64,000 nucleotides of DNA, from contig JBAMJV010003340.1 in NCBI GenBank assembly GCA_037951105.1, positions 124,001-188,000 on the forward strand. Direction: 5' to 3'. The translations under genes and the position numbers were made by a program. Numbering within the stretch: position 1 is the first letter of the stretch; the number at the start of each line of letters is the position of its first letter. Shown here one piece after another: positions 24,560 through 35,785 of this stretch. The stretch comes from Echinarachnius parma (taxonomy: Eukaryota; Echinodermata; Echinoidea; Clypeasteroida; Echinarachniidae). Under the pieces are notes generated by a model. It saw only the letters and a list, made by a program, of their open reading frames with translations. It searched no databases and was not told the DNA's origin.

Positions 24560-27430
24560 GATCACACTTTAATTGAAACCAATCCTCCTTTGTAGCCTGG
24601 TTTAGATTTCAGACGACGACGATTCACGAGCTAAGGAACTTTGGAAATGGAACAGACTTTCGTTGCAGACAAGAGGGCGAGTGTAAATCATAAAAGATAT
24701 TATTAAAGACATGAATGCACTTTGATATTTCTTCACAACCACACACAAAAACCACATAATCATCACCATCATGTCAGGACCTCAGGCAAAAACCTTTTTG
24801 ATTAACACCCCTTTTTTTTCTTTTGGCAGATTATTTTGAGATTGTTTTGGGATTAACGAACCTACTACCGAATAATCATGAAGCAACAGAACTGAAAAAA
24901 CAAAACTTTGGAATTAATCAATCTTTAAAGTAACAATCTGTATAACAAAAACATGATCTATGTCTCTAAATTGTTAACCCGAAACATACAAAACCTGGTT
25001 GACAATGTTTCAATACTATGGCAATAAGTATAACACAGGAGTTAATGTGTTACCATGCTGATTCTTAAAAAATGATAATGATAAAAGGTCAAAGCATATT
25101 TACATACATATATAAATGTATACAGGATGGTTTAGAATTATCATATTTGTAATAAAGGTCAATATAAGTTTGATTTTCTTTAAAAGGTCACAGCATAAAA
25201 TATAACAAATATTACACTATTTCAAATTCCTATATTCTTAATATAAAATTATTGTATGATTCATAAGTTCTTAGAAATATTGATCAAGAAGTACTTTACT
25301 CAACCTGTTGATCTTCAAACGTTTCTCAAAAATGCAGAAATTAACTTTTATTTCTTCCTTTTGTTAGGAGCAATAAACATTGAATTTTTTTGTCCATATA
25401 CATTTGTGATGTAACTTATTCTAACCATGCTAGATATCATAACTTGACCTTTTATATAATGTCAATGTCAAGGAAGGTATTTCTTCTTTGTTTACATTTT
25501 TGTTGGGAGCATTTAAAGTCACTTGAACTTTTGCTAAATTTGCTAAATTTATTGTACCGTTAATCTTTAGAGTGGTTTCAACAAGTTCTTAGAAGTTAAA
25601 CTCATTTGCTCTTTTTGTGTTCAGTACAAAGAATATTTCATTAAAAAAGAGAAAACAACAAAAAATAGAGAGCACAGAAAAACAAATTTCATTTGTATCT
25701 TTCAGAAATGTGAAAATTAAATAGACATATTGAAAGATCTCAGAAAAAAATGAAAATTAATACAAATTATTTGCAATCATTCTTGAACGAGGCTGGATGC
25801 ACTTTATGTTCACTAATTTGCCCTCTCAGAAAGTGCTAGAGTCATTCTGATGCTATCATTGCACACACAGACACATCAAGTCCCTATTGCATAAAGAGTT
25901 GTGATTAAAGCAACTCAAATCAAAGTCAATTTCAACTTTGCGTTGGAATTAGCCCCATTTTCTTTGCTCCTTTTCATTTCTATATATATTTTTAGTCTAT
26001 TTCCCTATTGATGTTAAAATAACCTTATCGTTAAACACAAATCCATTGTATCAAAGTTAAATATACTTTCCAGGGAAATTTGCATTTGATTATCTTTAAA
26101 TGCAATGGACAATTGCATTTAATTGCAATGTTGCAATCAATCACAAGTCGATGTTTTGAGCAATAGGCCCAGGACTAAATGCATACAAATCACAATGAAA
26201 TGATAAATCTTCACGGTACAAAGATAAGAAAAGCCAACTCGGTAATTTTTACTCCATACATGCCAGTCGGTATAAAAGAGTTCATACAAAGTTTGTTTAA
26301 GCACAGTCTATAAAAACATACCTTTTATCTTTTATGTGTATATAAATCTCAATCATAAAGAAAGTACCTCAAAAGGGACACTGAATTCCTTGAAATGAAA
26401 CTCACGCAGAACCGTAATGCGTCAATAAGGAAACGGGTTAACCATGGGGGATAAGGCAGAGGGGATCCCCAGCCCTCGATCCTGCTTAATTTCCCCCCTC
26501 CTTCTCAGTCAACTCCTTAACATGGCCTGGCATCGTACACACTGACTGCCAAAGATTATCTGCCAGAACTACCCCAAAAGGGACACTGAATTCCTTGAAA
26601 TGAAAATATATCTACTCATACTACTCTATTATAAATTAAATTCATTCAGAAAAGTGTAAGAAACTTGTAAAATAGCGATAGAAAAATATAATTTTCACAA
26701 ATTTGGAGCAGATTTATTTCTCCCTTTATAGATGCTCACCAAAAAAAGGTTGCGGAGTAAGATGGAAAGTGAATAGAAATAAAAACACAAGCTATCGGAT
26801 ATTCCCCCTTCACTTGGATTTTTAATTAATGTAATTCTGCTAGACTTTGATATAATAGATCAAGGTCATAAGACAGTAGTTAATATAGTGGTACGCATAA
26901 CAATTATACAAATAATGTATTCACAGGTCATTGGAGGGTAGTCACTAAAATTTGGCTTTCTCGACCAGGGAAGTTACTTCCAGCGATAGAAAAATCCTAC
27001 AGTTTGATTTATCATTACCCCATAAACATACAGATACCTCACGAACCGTGTATTAACACTACGGGGATGCAAGTATATATAGTGGGATTCGGGTTAACGT
27101 TGGGTACAGTAATATAAGAGAGAAATGAGTCAGCTGGGTAACACGTTTCCCAACACAGTTTCCCTTACAGAAGCGTGCATGTAAGAATTCAGAAAATGAA
27201 CTGAGACTGAGACAAAAAACAGTTGAAGTTTTGCAGGATGAACATAACGATAGAATAATCTTGAGATAGAGACATTTATTGGCAACATATAACAGTTTCC
27301 CTAAAAAAAAATGAACTGAGACTGAGACAATAAATTACCTCAAGGCTTCAGGATGAAAAATGGAATTATAGAATTATAAAATTAAGTCAGGAAGACTGCT
27401 GTAGAGCCATGATCAAGTCAGAGAGTGTGT
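24560..27430. other. Long AT-rich intronic stretch, mostly featureless
   Basis: No TIR elements or arrays are evident. A direct repeat of about 30 bp starting aaaagggacactgaattcct occurs at about 26374 and 26576, with about 200 bp between copies. A plus-strand acceptor-like site at 24602-24619 is followed by a short open segment, but no donor or polyadenylation signal supports an exon. Poly-C is present at 26490-26505. Confidence 0.45.
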
Positions 27431-27444
27431 GGTACAGCTATTTG

Positions 27445-27681
27445 TGACCGGCTATAGCAAAACCCGGCACTTGTCGGTAAAAATTAAAATGTAGATTTTC
27501 ATACCATTACAAAGGCCTCCTCACAAGCTTTCATTTGATGCTGTGTTCTAAATAATTGGCGAAGATGTGATTGTTTCAATTTTACAATCATAGGTCTTTT
27601 ACACACATTGTGTGAACTTAAAATGCCCATTTCTTCAAAACATGAATTACCAACAAGTGTCTGGTTTTGCTATAGCCGGTC
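27445..27681. mobile_element. MITE with 29-bp terminal inverted repeats
   Basis: The left end GACCGGCTATAGCAAAACCC and the inverse of the right end agree over 29 bp with two mismatches. The element is 237 bp, has no coding capacity and shows no clear target duplication. Confidence 0.82.
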
Positions 27682-27756
27682 TCATTTACTAGCCACACAA
27701 CTTTCCGAACTGTGTTGTACTATGTTTTACACATCACATGAAAGAGGGTTATATTA

Positions 27757-28291
27757 ACTGGGTTCCAAAAGAAACTTATCACTTCTTCAGAGCGACACAC
27801 ATTAAAATCTAAAGCATAAAAATGAATCATAATTGGGCATAGATTAGCTATAATATTCCTCAGCATGCACATCTAAACAAAATTATGTTTGATTTAGTCA
27901 ACAAAGAATAAAATAAGGTGAAATCGCAAGAGGTAATTTTTCAAAAATCACAGAAACTGCTCGTTTTCCGGGCACGGAGCTCGGTACGGACAATAGCCAG
28001 CCTGGTGGTTACATAACCCGCCTTTGATGTTGAATGAATAGCTATTGAAAGTTCTGAATAGACGGCCTTTCGTGGAGGTTCGCAGCGAGCAGTTTCTGTG
28101 ATTTTTGTAAAGTGACCTGTAGCGATTCCATCGCATTTTTCTCTTTTAGGGCAAAAGCAATCTTTCAATTTTCAGATATGCTTCATAAGGAGAATGATAG
28201 CTTATCTGTGTCTAAATTTGATTCAATTTGATGCTATGGATTTTAGTGAGCGTCGCTCTGAAGAAGTGATAAGTTTCTTTTGGAACCCAGT
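27757..28291. mobile_element. TTA-flanked MITE with about 50-bp inverted ends
   Basis: It begins ACTGGGTTCCAAAAGAAACT and ends with the inverse. The match runs inward for about 50 bp through 'cacttcttcagagcgac'. TTA lies outside both ends (27754-27756 and 28292-28294), suggesting PIF/Harbinger. A smaller palindrome lies inside at 27942-28107. Confidence 0.88.
27942..28107. mobile_element. Inner inverted-repeat element nested in the MITE
   Basis: Perfect 22-bp opposed arms start CAAAAATCACAGAAACTG and enclose about 120 bp that includes 'ccgggcacggagctcggtac'. It is either a second MITE inserted in the first or a subterminal palindrome of the outer element. The missing target duplication leaves this open. 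Confidence 0.6.
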
Positions 28292-28294
28292 TTA

Positions 28295-29075
28295 TGTTGC
28301 TTACTTAGCATCAAAAAGACAAGAAACTGAAATTATAAGACCAAATCTAATTAAAAACATAACTTGACCCATTCTGCCATCTCCAGTAGCCCTCATCAGC
28401 ACTATTTCTTTTGTTCCCGTCCACTCTAGCCTGCGACTGCATGCACACCTCCTCCATTGTATCCCCCATTCTTTTGTTCTTTTTTCACTCCAGCTTGTTG
28501 CTGGTCGCGCTTTCCTCCTACCTGTGCATGTTTATAATTCTATGTTTAGTTCAGTCAGTGTCATTCGTACGCCTGAAGAAGAATCTGCCAGATTCGATAG
28601 CTCGCGGCTCCATTGATTTACATTTTACTACACTTGCCTTTATAGTGGACAAGCAGTTTTCAGCAGTTTTTACATTTAAAACCATAACTATGAATGGTTT
28701 GTCAATTACCAATTGTACTGCATGTCTATTTTTTGTATAAACCATGTGTGAACATATCAGCTTCCCTTATCTTTGTAAGATCTTAACCTATTGGATACAA
28801 ATTGATTACATTTATCACATATACTACAGCATACACCTGAGCAAATGTAGATAATAAAGGCAAAGACAAGTGCTTGATTGATGCATATGTACAGATTCTT
28901 CCTCACATTCCCTCATCTCATTTCATTTGAGCAAAATTATGATTGATCTTGCCTTGGAATAGAATGGTTGACTGTGAAACCTGAAGAGAACTCTGCAACC
29001 TTTCTCCAGTATTCATTTCAATGGAATTCAACACTGAGCTTGGATTCTCCACATTCTGGACTAAATTGGTTGCAA
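28295..29075. other. Intronic stretch with shared motifs
   Basis: At 28573-28600 there is cctgaagaagaatctgccag followed by attcgatag, resembling a decayed relative of the motif at 34353-34385. The phrase aagcagttttcagcag at 28651 also occurs at about 33684 and, inverted, near 58130. Neither marks a gene that I can identify. Confidence 0.35.
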
Positions 29076-29079
29076 AACC

Positions 29080-29268
29080 CAGTGGTGTAGCCTGGTCAGT
29101 CTGATTGAGGGGGGCACAGGAATGATTGTGTGGTGGGGGGGGGGGGGGGGGCTCACCTCATATATTTCTTTATTTTTACAGATTTCCCTCTTTTGTTTTT
29201 TATTGTTTGTTATTATTGGGGGGCAATGCCCCCCCCCCCCCCGCACCCCTGCCCCAGCTACACCACTG
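29080..29268. mobile_element. hAT-like MITE with G/C-run arms
   Basis: The ends are CAGTGGTGTAGCCTGG and the inverse of CAGTGGTGTAGCTGGGG. The 8 bp outside each end (gcaaaacc and acaatacc) agree at six positions, compatible with an aged 8-bp hAT duplication. The interior is a long G run facing a long C run. Confidence 0.65.
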
Positions 29269-29504
29269 ACAATACCTTGTCAATGTTAACAATCTTGCCA
29301 TGTACATTTCACATGATGATAATGTGTGGCAGAGAGTAACTGCAGAATACTGAATAAAAAACTAAAATAACCAAAGGAAATTTGTGAAATGCTTTCATTG
29401 GTCTTGTAAGGAAGCACCTGGGTTTGTAGTCTACACATTCTTGTTTACTTGTGTTACAATGCCTTCTCATTTTTTTGTTAAATTATGGCATCTGAAGATG
29501 AACC

Positions 29505-29580
29505 ATATGCTACGAGGTGGGGGGGGGGGGGTGCTGCACCCCTCTCCCCCCCCCCCCCCCCCCCTCCCCACCCCCGAGAG
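29505..29580. repeat. Adjacent G-run and C-run
   Basis: A G-run at about 29519-29531 is followed within 10 bp by gtgctgcacccc and a C-run to about 29565. The sequence is self-complementary and low in complexity. It explains the Pro/Gly-rich ORFs on both strands. Confidence 0.85.
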
Positions 29581-30327
29581 TTTTGAAAACGGTAATATTC
29601 AGGGGAAACACCTCAATTTTGGGCAAAGACATATCACATTCAGGCAAAATTATGTCATATCCAGGCAAACTTTTTAGGCAATACACATTTAGGCAAAATC
29701 TTGTAATTTCAGAGCAATATCGGCAAAACCTTGTCATATTCGGGCAAAATTATGTCGTTTCAAAAACATATCATCTACGATCACCTAAATGATGAAGACC
29801 TTTTTTCTTGCTTGTCAGGTGAAAAACAGGAAGGAAAACATTTGGGCAAAAGACCTCAGCCCCTCTGAAAAAAATGTTGCTGTTCATCCATGAGATGAAC
29901 CGCCCTAAAAATAAATTCATGCTGCTCTTCCTGTCATATACATATACCTATAATGGGAGTTTTGTTTCCACTAATTGGTTTGGGACGGAAACTCTAGAAC
30001 AAAACCACCCGCCAATTATCTTCCGATCATGTCATTTTAGGATGATGATTCCCATTCGTGAGGATTTTGTGCAGCTACTTTACAGTTACACTGCATGAGA
30101 TGCCCGAGAGTTTGTTATTGCTGATCATATTTTAGTTGTGACTCCATGTCTCATGCCCTTTTTTAATGAAATTCCTTCTAACATGCACCTTTGCTACTTT
30201 AAGTTTTACTATATCTATTCACAGTATAAGAAATATTATAATTATTTGAAACATGTGCTTGCTATGATATTCAATCTTTGACATCAAAGATATCATGTAA
30301 AAGCAAAATATAATTCAAATGTAATTA

Positions 30328-30505
30328 CCGTATTTGTCGGTGTATTAACCGCTCCGGTGTATTAACCGTACCCCCTAAAAAAAAAATTTTTTTTTTTAAA
30401 GTGAGGTTAAAAAAGTGAGGTTAATACGGTCGTGTATTAACCGCACCCCTTTTTTTTCTTTTTTTTTTTTGAAAAAAGGTGCGGTTAATACACCAGCAAA
30501 TACGG
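30328..30505. mobile_element. Small TA-flanked MITE
   Basis: It starts CCGTATTTGTCGGTGTATTA and ends with the inverse, taatacaccagcaaatacgg. TA lies on both sides, as with Tc1/mariner-type insertions. The 'gtgtattaaccg' motif is repeated inside, separated by A-runs and T-runs. Confidence 0.7.
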
Positions 30506-31212
30506 TATACAAAATCATTTAATGATCTTATTTGCAGCTTGCAGAAAATATATATATATATAATTCAAACTGTTCATAAATTGTTGTGCAATATGGATAT
30601 GATTCACCACAAATGCTTCATATCTAGCTAGTCTTTGGCAAACATCATGTGCAGCTAAGTGTAATGTAACCATATTTCAGGGGGAAAAAATATATAAATA
30701 CATTTACGATAAATTATATAGTTCACGCTGCTACTTTTGTTCAAATTTGGATATGATTCACCACATGTATGTTTTAGATCAAGCTTGTCTTCAGTACATA
30801 TCACCTTTAGTAAAGTATCATCTAACTGCAGTTATAGGAAACATATAAATAGTTGGGTTGAAAACTTTCAGTAAAAATACATATATATTTCGCACAAAGT
30901 GATAATTATCCAAGTAGATATAAAAAACAAACAAGAAGATGCATATTGTAAACTTTCAGTCAGGAAATATATAATACATTTCACTCTGTGACTATTGCTC
31001 AATGTGGATATGATTCACTCACGAATGTGTTTCAGATCAAACCCGTCCCAAATCCAAGATCTTCAAGACACCTGCCGAAAGTGGAAAGGGGTCACTTATA
31101 TTTAGTATTAGTATCACCAATGGGCAAGGGGGGATAATGACCTCCACTACAGTATCATACAGTTACAAAAGGGAGAAGAGGACAAATATGTCATATTCCA
31201 ATATTGTGTAGA

Positions 31213-31382
31213 GGTGTTATGGGCCCCGTTGCAGAAAGAGATGCAATCGATTGTAAAGTTGCAATTTATTGTAAGTCAGATCATGTGACTAAATGCGCAC
31301 AAATTTGATTGGTTGAAATGCGCAAATTTGTTAGCTTACAATTAATTGTAACTTACAACGTATCTCTTTCTGCAACAGGGCC
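31213..31382. mobile_element. Complete small MITE, GGGCCCYGTTGCAGAAAGA ends
   Basis: The left end GGGCCCCGTTGCAGAAAGAG and the inverted right end agree over about 22 bp. The arms continue with CAATCGATTGTAA-like and TTACAATTAATTG-like sequence. A truncated relative occurs at 51966-52072 and another inside the SINE at 9401-9571. Confidence 0.85.
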
Positions 31383-31383
31383 C

Positions 31384-31500
31384 TGGTCTAGTGGTAAGAG
31401 CTCTGCTCTTCGCACTGGCCCTAGTTCAACTAAGGGCCAGGCTGGGTCGTTCGGATGGTGATGATAAAGGGTCGTCCCAGATTCTTACCAAGAAACATAA
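31384..31500 (+). mobile_element. 5' head fragment of a tRNA-derived SINE
   Basis: The start 'gtctagtggtaagagctctg' is A-box-like, and a degraded B-box region 'ctagttcaactaa' follows. It begins directly at the right end of the MITE 31213-31382. The 3' part is missing. Confidence 0.45.
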
Positions 31501-32224
31501 TACACAAAGTTGTGTGTTGCAATTATTCAGTCGAACTTAACAATACATGGTATGTATTTCAAACTGTGTGTGACTATTGTTCAATGTGGATATGATTCAC
31601 AGAAAATGTGTTTCAGATCAAACCTGTTTCAAGTCCAATCTGTCCGACACCTGCCGAAAGTGAAAAAGGGGGTCACTTGGATTAGCATCACCAATGGGCA
31701 ATGGGGGCTAATGAACTCTACTACCCATATACAGTATAATACAGTTGCAAAAGGGGGGAGTATTAACCCGAAAATACTCAGGCAGTATTTATGGAGAATG
31801 CATTTATACCAAAATCAGTCAGTCCTCGATGAAATAAAGAGGGGGCATTGTATTTTATTTTATTTTTATTTATTCATTTTATTTCTTTCTTTCTTTCTTT
31901 TTTTCTTTTTTTTTTTTGTTGGGGGGGGGGGGGGGGGGGGGGTGATTCCAATCTGTCCCACACTTGCAGAAAGAGAAGTGGGTCACTTGTATTAGTATCA
32001 TCAGTCCATGGCATCACCAATGAGTAATGGGGGCTAATGACCTCCACTATAAACATACAGTAACAAAATTGATAATTGAAATGGTCCTATATATTTCTTT
32101 ATTTCTATTTTTAACAGAGGGGGAGCGGGAGCAGTAAATGGGGGTAGGGCACTGGGGGGCAAGATTTACCTAGTGAGGGGAACCTACTAATCCTCTCAGT
32201 CACCGAGTTTGTTACGCTTGGTAC

Positions 32225-33000
32225 ACACGCAGGTGGTAATAGGGGGTTAACACTGGTCAAAGAGAGGGTCAGTATCTACTCACTTTCTATCCAGTATTCC
32301 ATAATAGTCACAAGTTAATGACCCTTCAATATTCACCGGAGGAAAAACCTAATGGCCCGGTCAGATATCAACGGATAGCGGAAACGAATGCCCAACGAAT
32401 AGAAAATTTGCGAAATGAAATTATCCGGTGATGAAAGTCGTCTCCATTGCTTTATGTACAAAACATAGAACAACGTACATCACCGGACAAGGAACGGACA
32501 AGAAACGCATACGAACAGAGACGAACGGATGGAAAATTTAGCTCTCCGTTTGACGTCCGTTTACACAATCCGTTGATATGTGACCGGGCTATTAGGGATA
32601 GCCAATGTGTGTGTATCATGCCACGTAACATTGTAAATCTATAGTCATAACAGAACTCAGGAGGAAATGGATTAATCTCCCGCTCTAGTGCTAATTCTGG
32701 TCAAAGCGCCAGTGGTCATTTAAATCCATTATTTTGCAATGGTCACGAGTTAATGACCCATTTATCCACTTCTGCAATGCATGTAATACAGGTGTGAAGC
32801 AGGGGGTATTATTAGAAAGGGCTTAATTCTGGTCAAATAGTCATTGGTCAAGATCTAAATCCATTATTTTGCAATGGTCACGAGTTAATGACCCCTTTAT
32901 CCACTTACGCAAGTAACACAGTAAGGAATTTAAATACAGGTGTAAAGCAGAGGGTATTTTGATACCGGGGTTAATTCTGGTCAAATATTCAATGGCCAAT
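32225..33000. repeat. Tandem units of about 145 bp
   Basis: The phrases 'attctggtcaaa' and 'aatggtcacgagttaatgac' recur in units near 32690, 32826 and 32972. A more diverged unit lies at about 32240-32340. The array is interrupted by the MITE at 32354-32589. Confidence 0.75.
32354..32589. mobile_element. MITE with GGCCCGGTCA ends
   Basis: It starts GGCCCGGTCAGATATCAACG and ends with the inverse cgttgatatgtgaccgggc. The interior carries many short 'cgaacgga' and 'gaacggac' motifs. The target duplication is unclear (AAT and TAT outside the ends). Confidence 0.75.
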
Positions 33001-33009
33001 TATCCACTT

Positions 33010-34340
33010 TGCTTTTCTTGTAGTAGAGAAGTATTTAAACAGTACAGATGAGGAGGTTTAACACCATCAGAGGGTTAGACTATTCACTACTAGCTTTGGC
33101 AATCCCAATAGAGTTAATACAGGACCCACCAGGTTCCTGTAGGCAGTGGGTTTTAGTTTGTCAGCATGTGCTTTATTAATATATAGGGAAGCAATTCATG
33201 AGGGGAAAGAAACTAGGTTATATTATCCTGGGGGTTAGCCTATATATACACCTATTTTTTATCTAATCAACTAAATCATTATTTGATAAGGAACACTCAA
33301 TTTGATCTTCGATTTCAGTGATAGTTATTTATAGCAACTTACATACACATACCATAAATCCTTGCGCATACCGAGGCTGAGTATTTACATTTATGACAAT
33401 TCCTGAACCGGTTAAAGGGACAGAATCGTCCGATTCGGGGAATGGGTACAGGGCAGCGCCATGCATGTATTTAGAACCAGTGTAATGGTAGGGGAGTACA
33501 CACCTTCCCCAACTTATGTAAGCTACAGAAAGCTTGGCATACTTGTAAAATGTTGCATCTCTTTGAGCCCCGGCGATGTCACTTCGTATTCAAAGGTAAG
33601 ACACATGATCGTTCTGGAGGTGAAAAATTACCCCCTATCTGTGGCATTTCGCTTAAATATTTTCAGGCATTATTATAGTAGATAAGCAGTTTTCAGCAGT
33701 ATTTTTGCATCATTTAAATATTTTCAACAAAAACAGGTACAAATTGGAATTTTAAAAATTACGTACCTTATTTTTTGCATTTCAAGTACACCCAAAATAC
33801 CCCTTTTAAAGACTTCAAGTAAACAGATAAAATATCATTTGTGGCCCTTCGCAAAAAGGTACCCTATTTTTCAAATTTCGAAATCATTTTAATGAAATTT
33901 GTACCCTTTAATCTATTTCTATATATAATTTCTTTATATAAAGTGCCATCTACACACAAACGCCAGTCATCTTTTAATATTGGACCAGGGGTCACTGCCC
34001 ACTTACATGGCAATGATATAAATGACCTGAAATTAACTTAGAAATTGCCATCTATATACAGGTGTAAATCTAGGGATTGAACTTCACCGAAGGGAATGTC
34101 TGTCAGCATGGGGGAAGGAATCAAAGAGGGAATGGGGAACTACATGTAGGTTCTATTTATCAGAGGATATGTAATTATTTTTATTCCTCATTTCCAAAAG
34201 TCACACTTAATTAGACCCTTTGATTGACATAAGTTCAATAACACTGGAAAATTGTATTCTTATACATTTAGAGCCACTGTACATTATGTATATTCCAGAC
34301 CGGCACTTCATTATATTATATTTATATAACAAACTTTTCT
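33010..34340. other. Intronic stretch with repeat fragments
   Basis: It holds a short 'gttaatacaggacccaccag' repeat relative near 33110. It also holds a truncated TTAA-type left end, TTAAAGGGACAGAATCGTCC, at 33414; no matching right end was found. The 74-residue plus-strand ORF at 33461 overlaps that repeat and is not supported as a gene. Confidence 0.4.
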
Positions 34341-34349
34341 TAAAAGTCA

Positions 34350-34620
34350 CTCCTGACGACGGACAGTCAATCTGTTCGAAACGTCGAACCCCTCATACCA
34401 CAAACCAGTCTCCTTACAATAACTATACCGGCGCTATAGTTCTTATCAGAACTACAAGCTCAAGAAAGAATACCAACAGTCCTTTCCAGGACTACCAACA
34501 GTCCTTTCTAGGACTACCACAGTCCTTTTTAGGACTATCCTAGAAAGAATACCAACAGTCCTTCTCAGGACTCACCAATCCTCTCCTTATACATGGTGCA
34601 ACCGCAAACCACACGTATTA
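34350..34620 (+). mobile_element. Possible Penelope-type retroelement remnant with hammerhead-like motif
   Basis: CTGACGA (34353-34359) is followed by a hairpin, GGACAG and CTGTTC around a TCAAT loop, and then GAAACGTC (34378-34385). These match the order CUGANGA, helix II, GAAA of a hammerhead ribozyme core, with the very short helix III reported for ribozymes of Penelope-like elements. One extra C precedes helix II, and only about 2 bp of helix I form, so activity is doubtful. After it, four short hairpins of the form AGTCCTTTCTAGGACT repeat at 34471-34571. No reverse transcriptase is present. Confidence 0.35.
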
Positions 34621-34854
34621 AACTTTTCTTAATGCAATATTTCAACTTTCTATCATTCTAGGTTATTATTTAGAGTGAGTATTCAGTAGAACAATACATA
34701 TAACTTGATAATTTTGAGAGTAAATGTTTATAGACATAATGAAACATTATCTGTACATTCCCCACTTCATATAAAAAGGTTTTGAAACCTAAACATAGCA
34801 AAAGTGAAAAACAGGACTTCGCACTCCAAGGTCATCTCCCAATCGGAAATACCC

Positions 34855-35321
34855 CGTGTTCACACACAAAAATTTCATCCCTTAATCATGACTAAAGAAT
34901 CAGCAGCTGACTATAGAATCAGCGGCTGATTAGCTATACGATGAAATTCGTGTGTCTGAACGCTGATTAACGAAACGACGTATCGTTAGTCATGACTAAC
35001 GAAACACTTTCCGTGTGTGAACAATCATCGCTCGCTAAACATGATTAGCTATACGACTCGTAACTAACTGGGCGTGGCTTAACGTGAACGTTCCCGCGCA
35101 CAGGGGAGACCCGACCTCTCATTGACCAAGACACTGCGCAGTAGCAAACTGCGCACTTATACGATGTTCGGTGCACCTGGTCACCAGCTGTTGTGCGATC
35201 TTGGCTCTGTGTGTGTGAACGTAGAGCCCGTTTGGTTTAATCATGACTAACGATACGTCGTATCGTTAGTCATGATTCTTTAGTCATGATTAAGGGATAA
35301 AAATGTTTGTGTGTGAACACG
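34855..35321. mobile_element. TIR element of the CGTGTTCACACACAAA family, copy 2
   Basis: The ends are CGTGTTCACACACAAAAAT and the inverse TTTGTGTGTGAACACG. Like the copy at 14744-15247 it contains 'actgcgcagtagcaaactgc'. It also has many opposed copies of 'cgtatcgttagtcatgac' and an internal copy of the terminal motif (gtgtgtgaacg near 35210). No gene is encoded and no target duplication is visible. Confidence 0.75.
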
Positions 35322-35479
35322 CTGTTATATATGTATCTAAATGTTTTGTTAATTTTACAAAAATGTTAAGAAACAAAAAGTAAACTGTATGTTTTGATCA
35401 TGCCAAGGTTATTATGTTTACAAACACAATGAACCATTACATCCAAAACTTTCCACACATCATATTCGAACCCAGAGTA

Positions 35480-35785
35480 TGCCCATCGCATTTTTCCTTC
35501 AGCAAGAAAATTTATCCACATTTGCTGCTCTCCACCCAGGTGTATAAATGGGTACCCTGAAGGATGGAACGTAGTTCCTTAGCATTGTGTGCGCCCACAA
35601 GGTTGCCCTTGGCTGGAATGCTCCCCAGGGAGTGGAAAACATGCACTTTGTGTGCTGGATTCATTGTAGAATGTATCTGATGACGGGGTAATAATATGAC
35701 TGTAATGCGCTTAGAGATGATTATCAATCGTGATAGGCGCTATATAAATCAAGGATATTATTATTATTATTATTATTATTATGTA
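35480..35785 (+). mobile_element. 3' part of a SINE with (TTA)n tail
   Basis: From 'ccttcagcaaga' through 'ctccacccaggtgtataaat' to 'gcgctatataaatcaagg' and then (ATT)n. It is a 5'-truncated copy of the family at 9270-9690 and 37297-37670. Confidence 0.65.

Larger units (their letters stand above)
20180..24560. repeat. Tandem array, units about 170-260 bp, split by three insertions
   Basis: Units carry the phrases 'gttaattaaaactctttaaa', 'tatgtgagaaataga', 'atggaaataagaacaaaat' and 'gggatgggcattgaagcttg'. About seven units occupy 20180-21590, and further units occupy 22514-22591, 23503-23566 and 24010-24560. The interruptions are the elements at 21595-22513, 22592-23502 and 23567-24006. The short unit 'gttgagataaatggatcatt' is itself repeated at 22566-22590 and 23510-23565. 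Confidence 0.88.
30540..32060. repeat. Diverged tandem array around 'caatgtggatatgattcac'
   Basis: The phrase 'tggatatgattcac' recurs near 30594, 30751, 31006 and 31588. The phrase 'cacctgccgaaagtg' with 'gggtcacttg' recurs near 31070, 31650 and 31960. Units are irregular. Interruptions include the MITE at 31213-31382, a SINE head at 31384-31500, and a T-rich run followed by a G-run of 22 at 31855-31942. Confidence 0.65.

Noticed and set aside
24620-24690. Plus-strand segment after a good-looking acceptor (tttagatttcag)
   Set aside because: Two frames are open but both end in stops within 70-80 bp. There is no donor, no clear polyadenylation signal and no partner exon on this strand.
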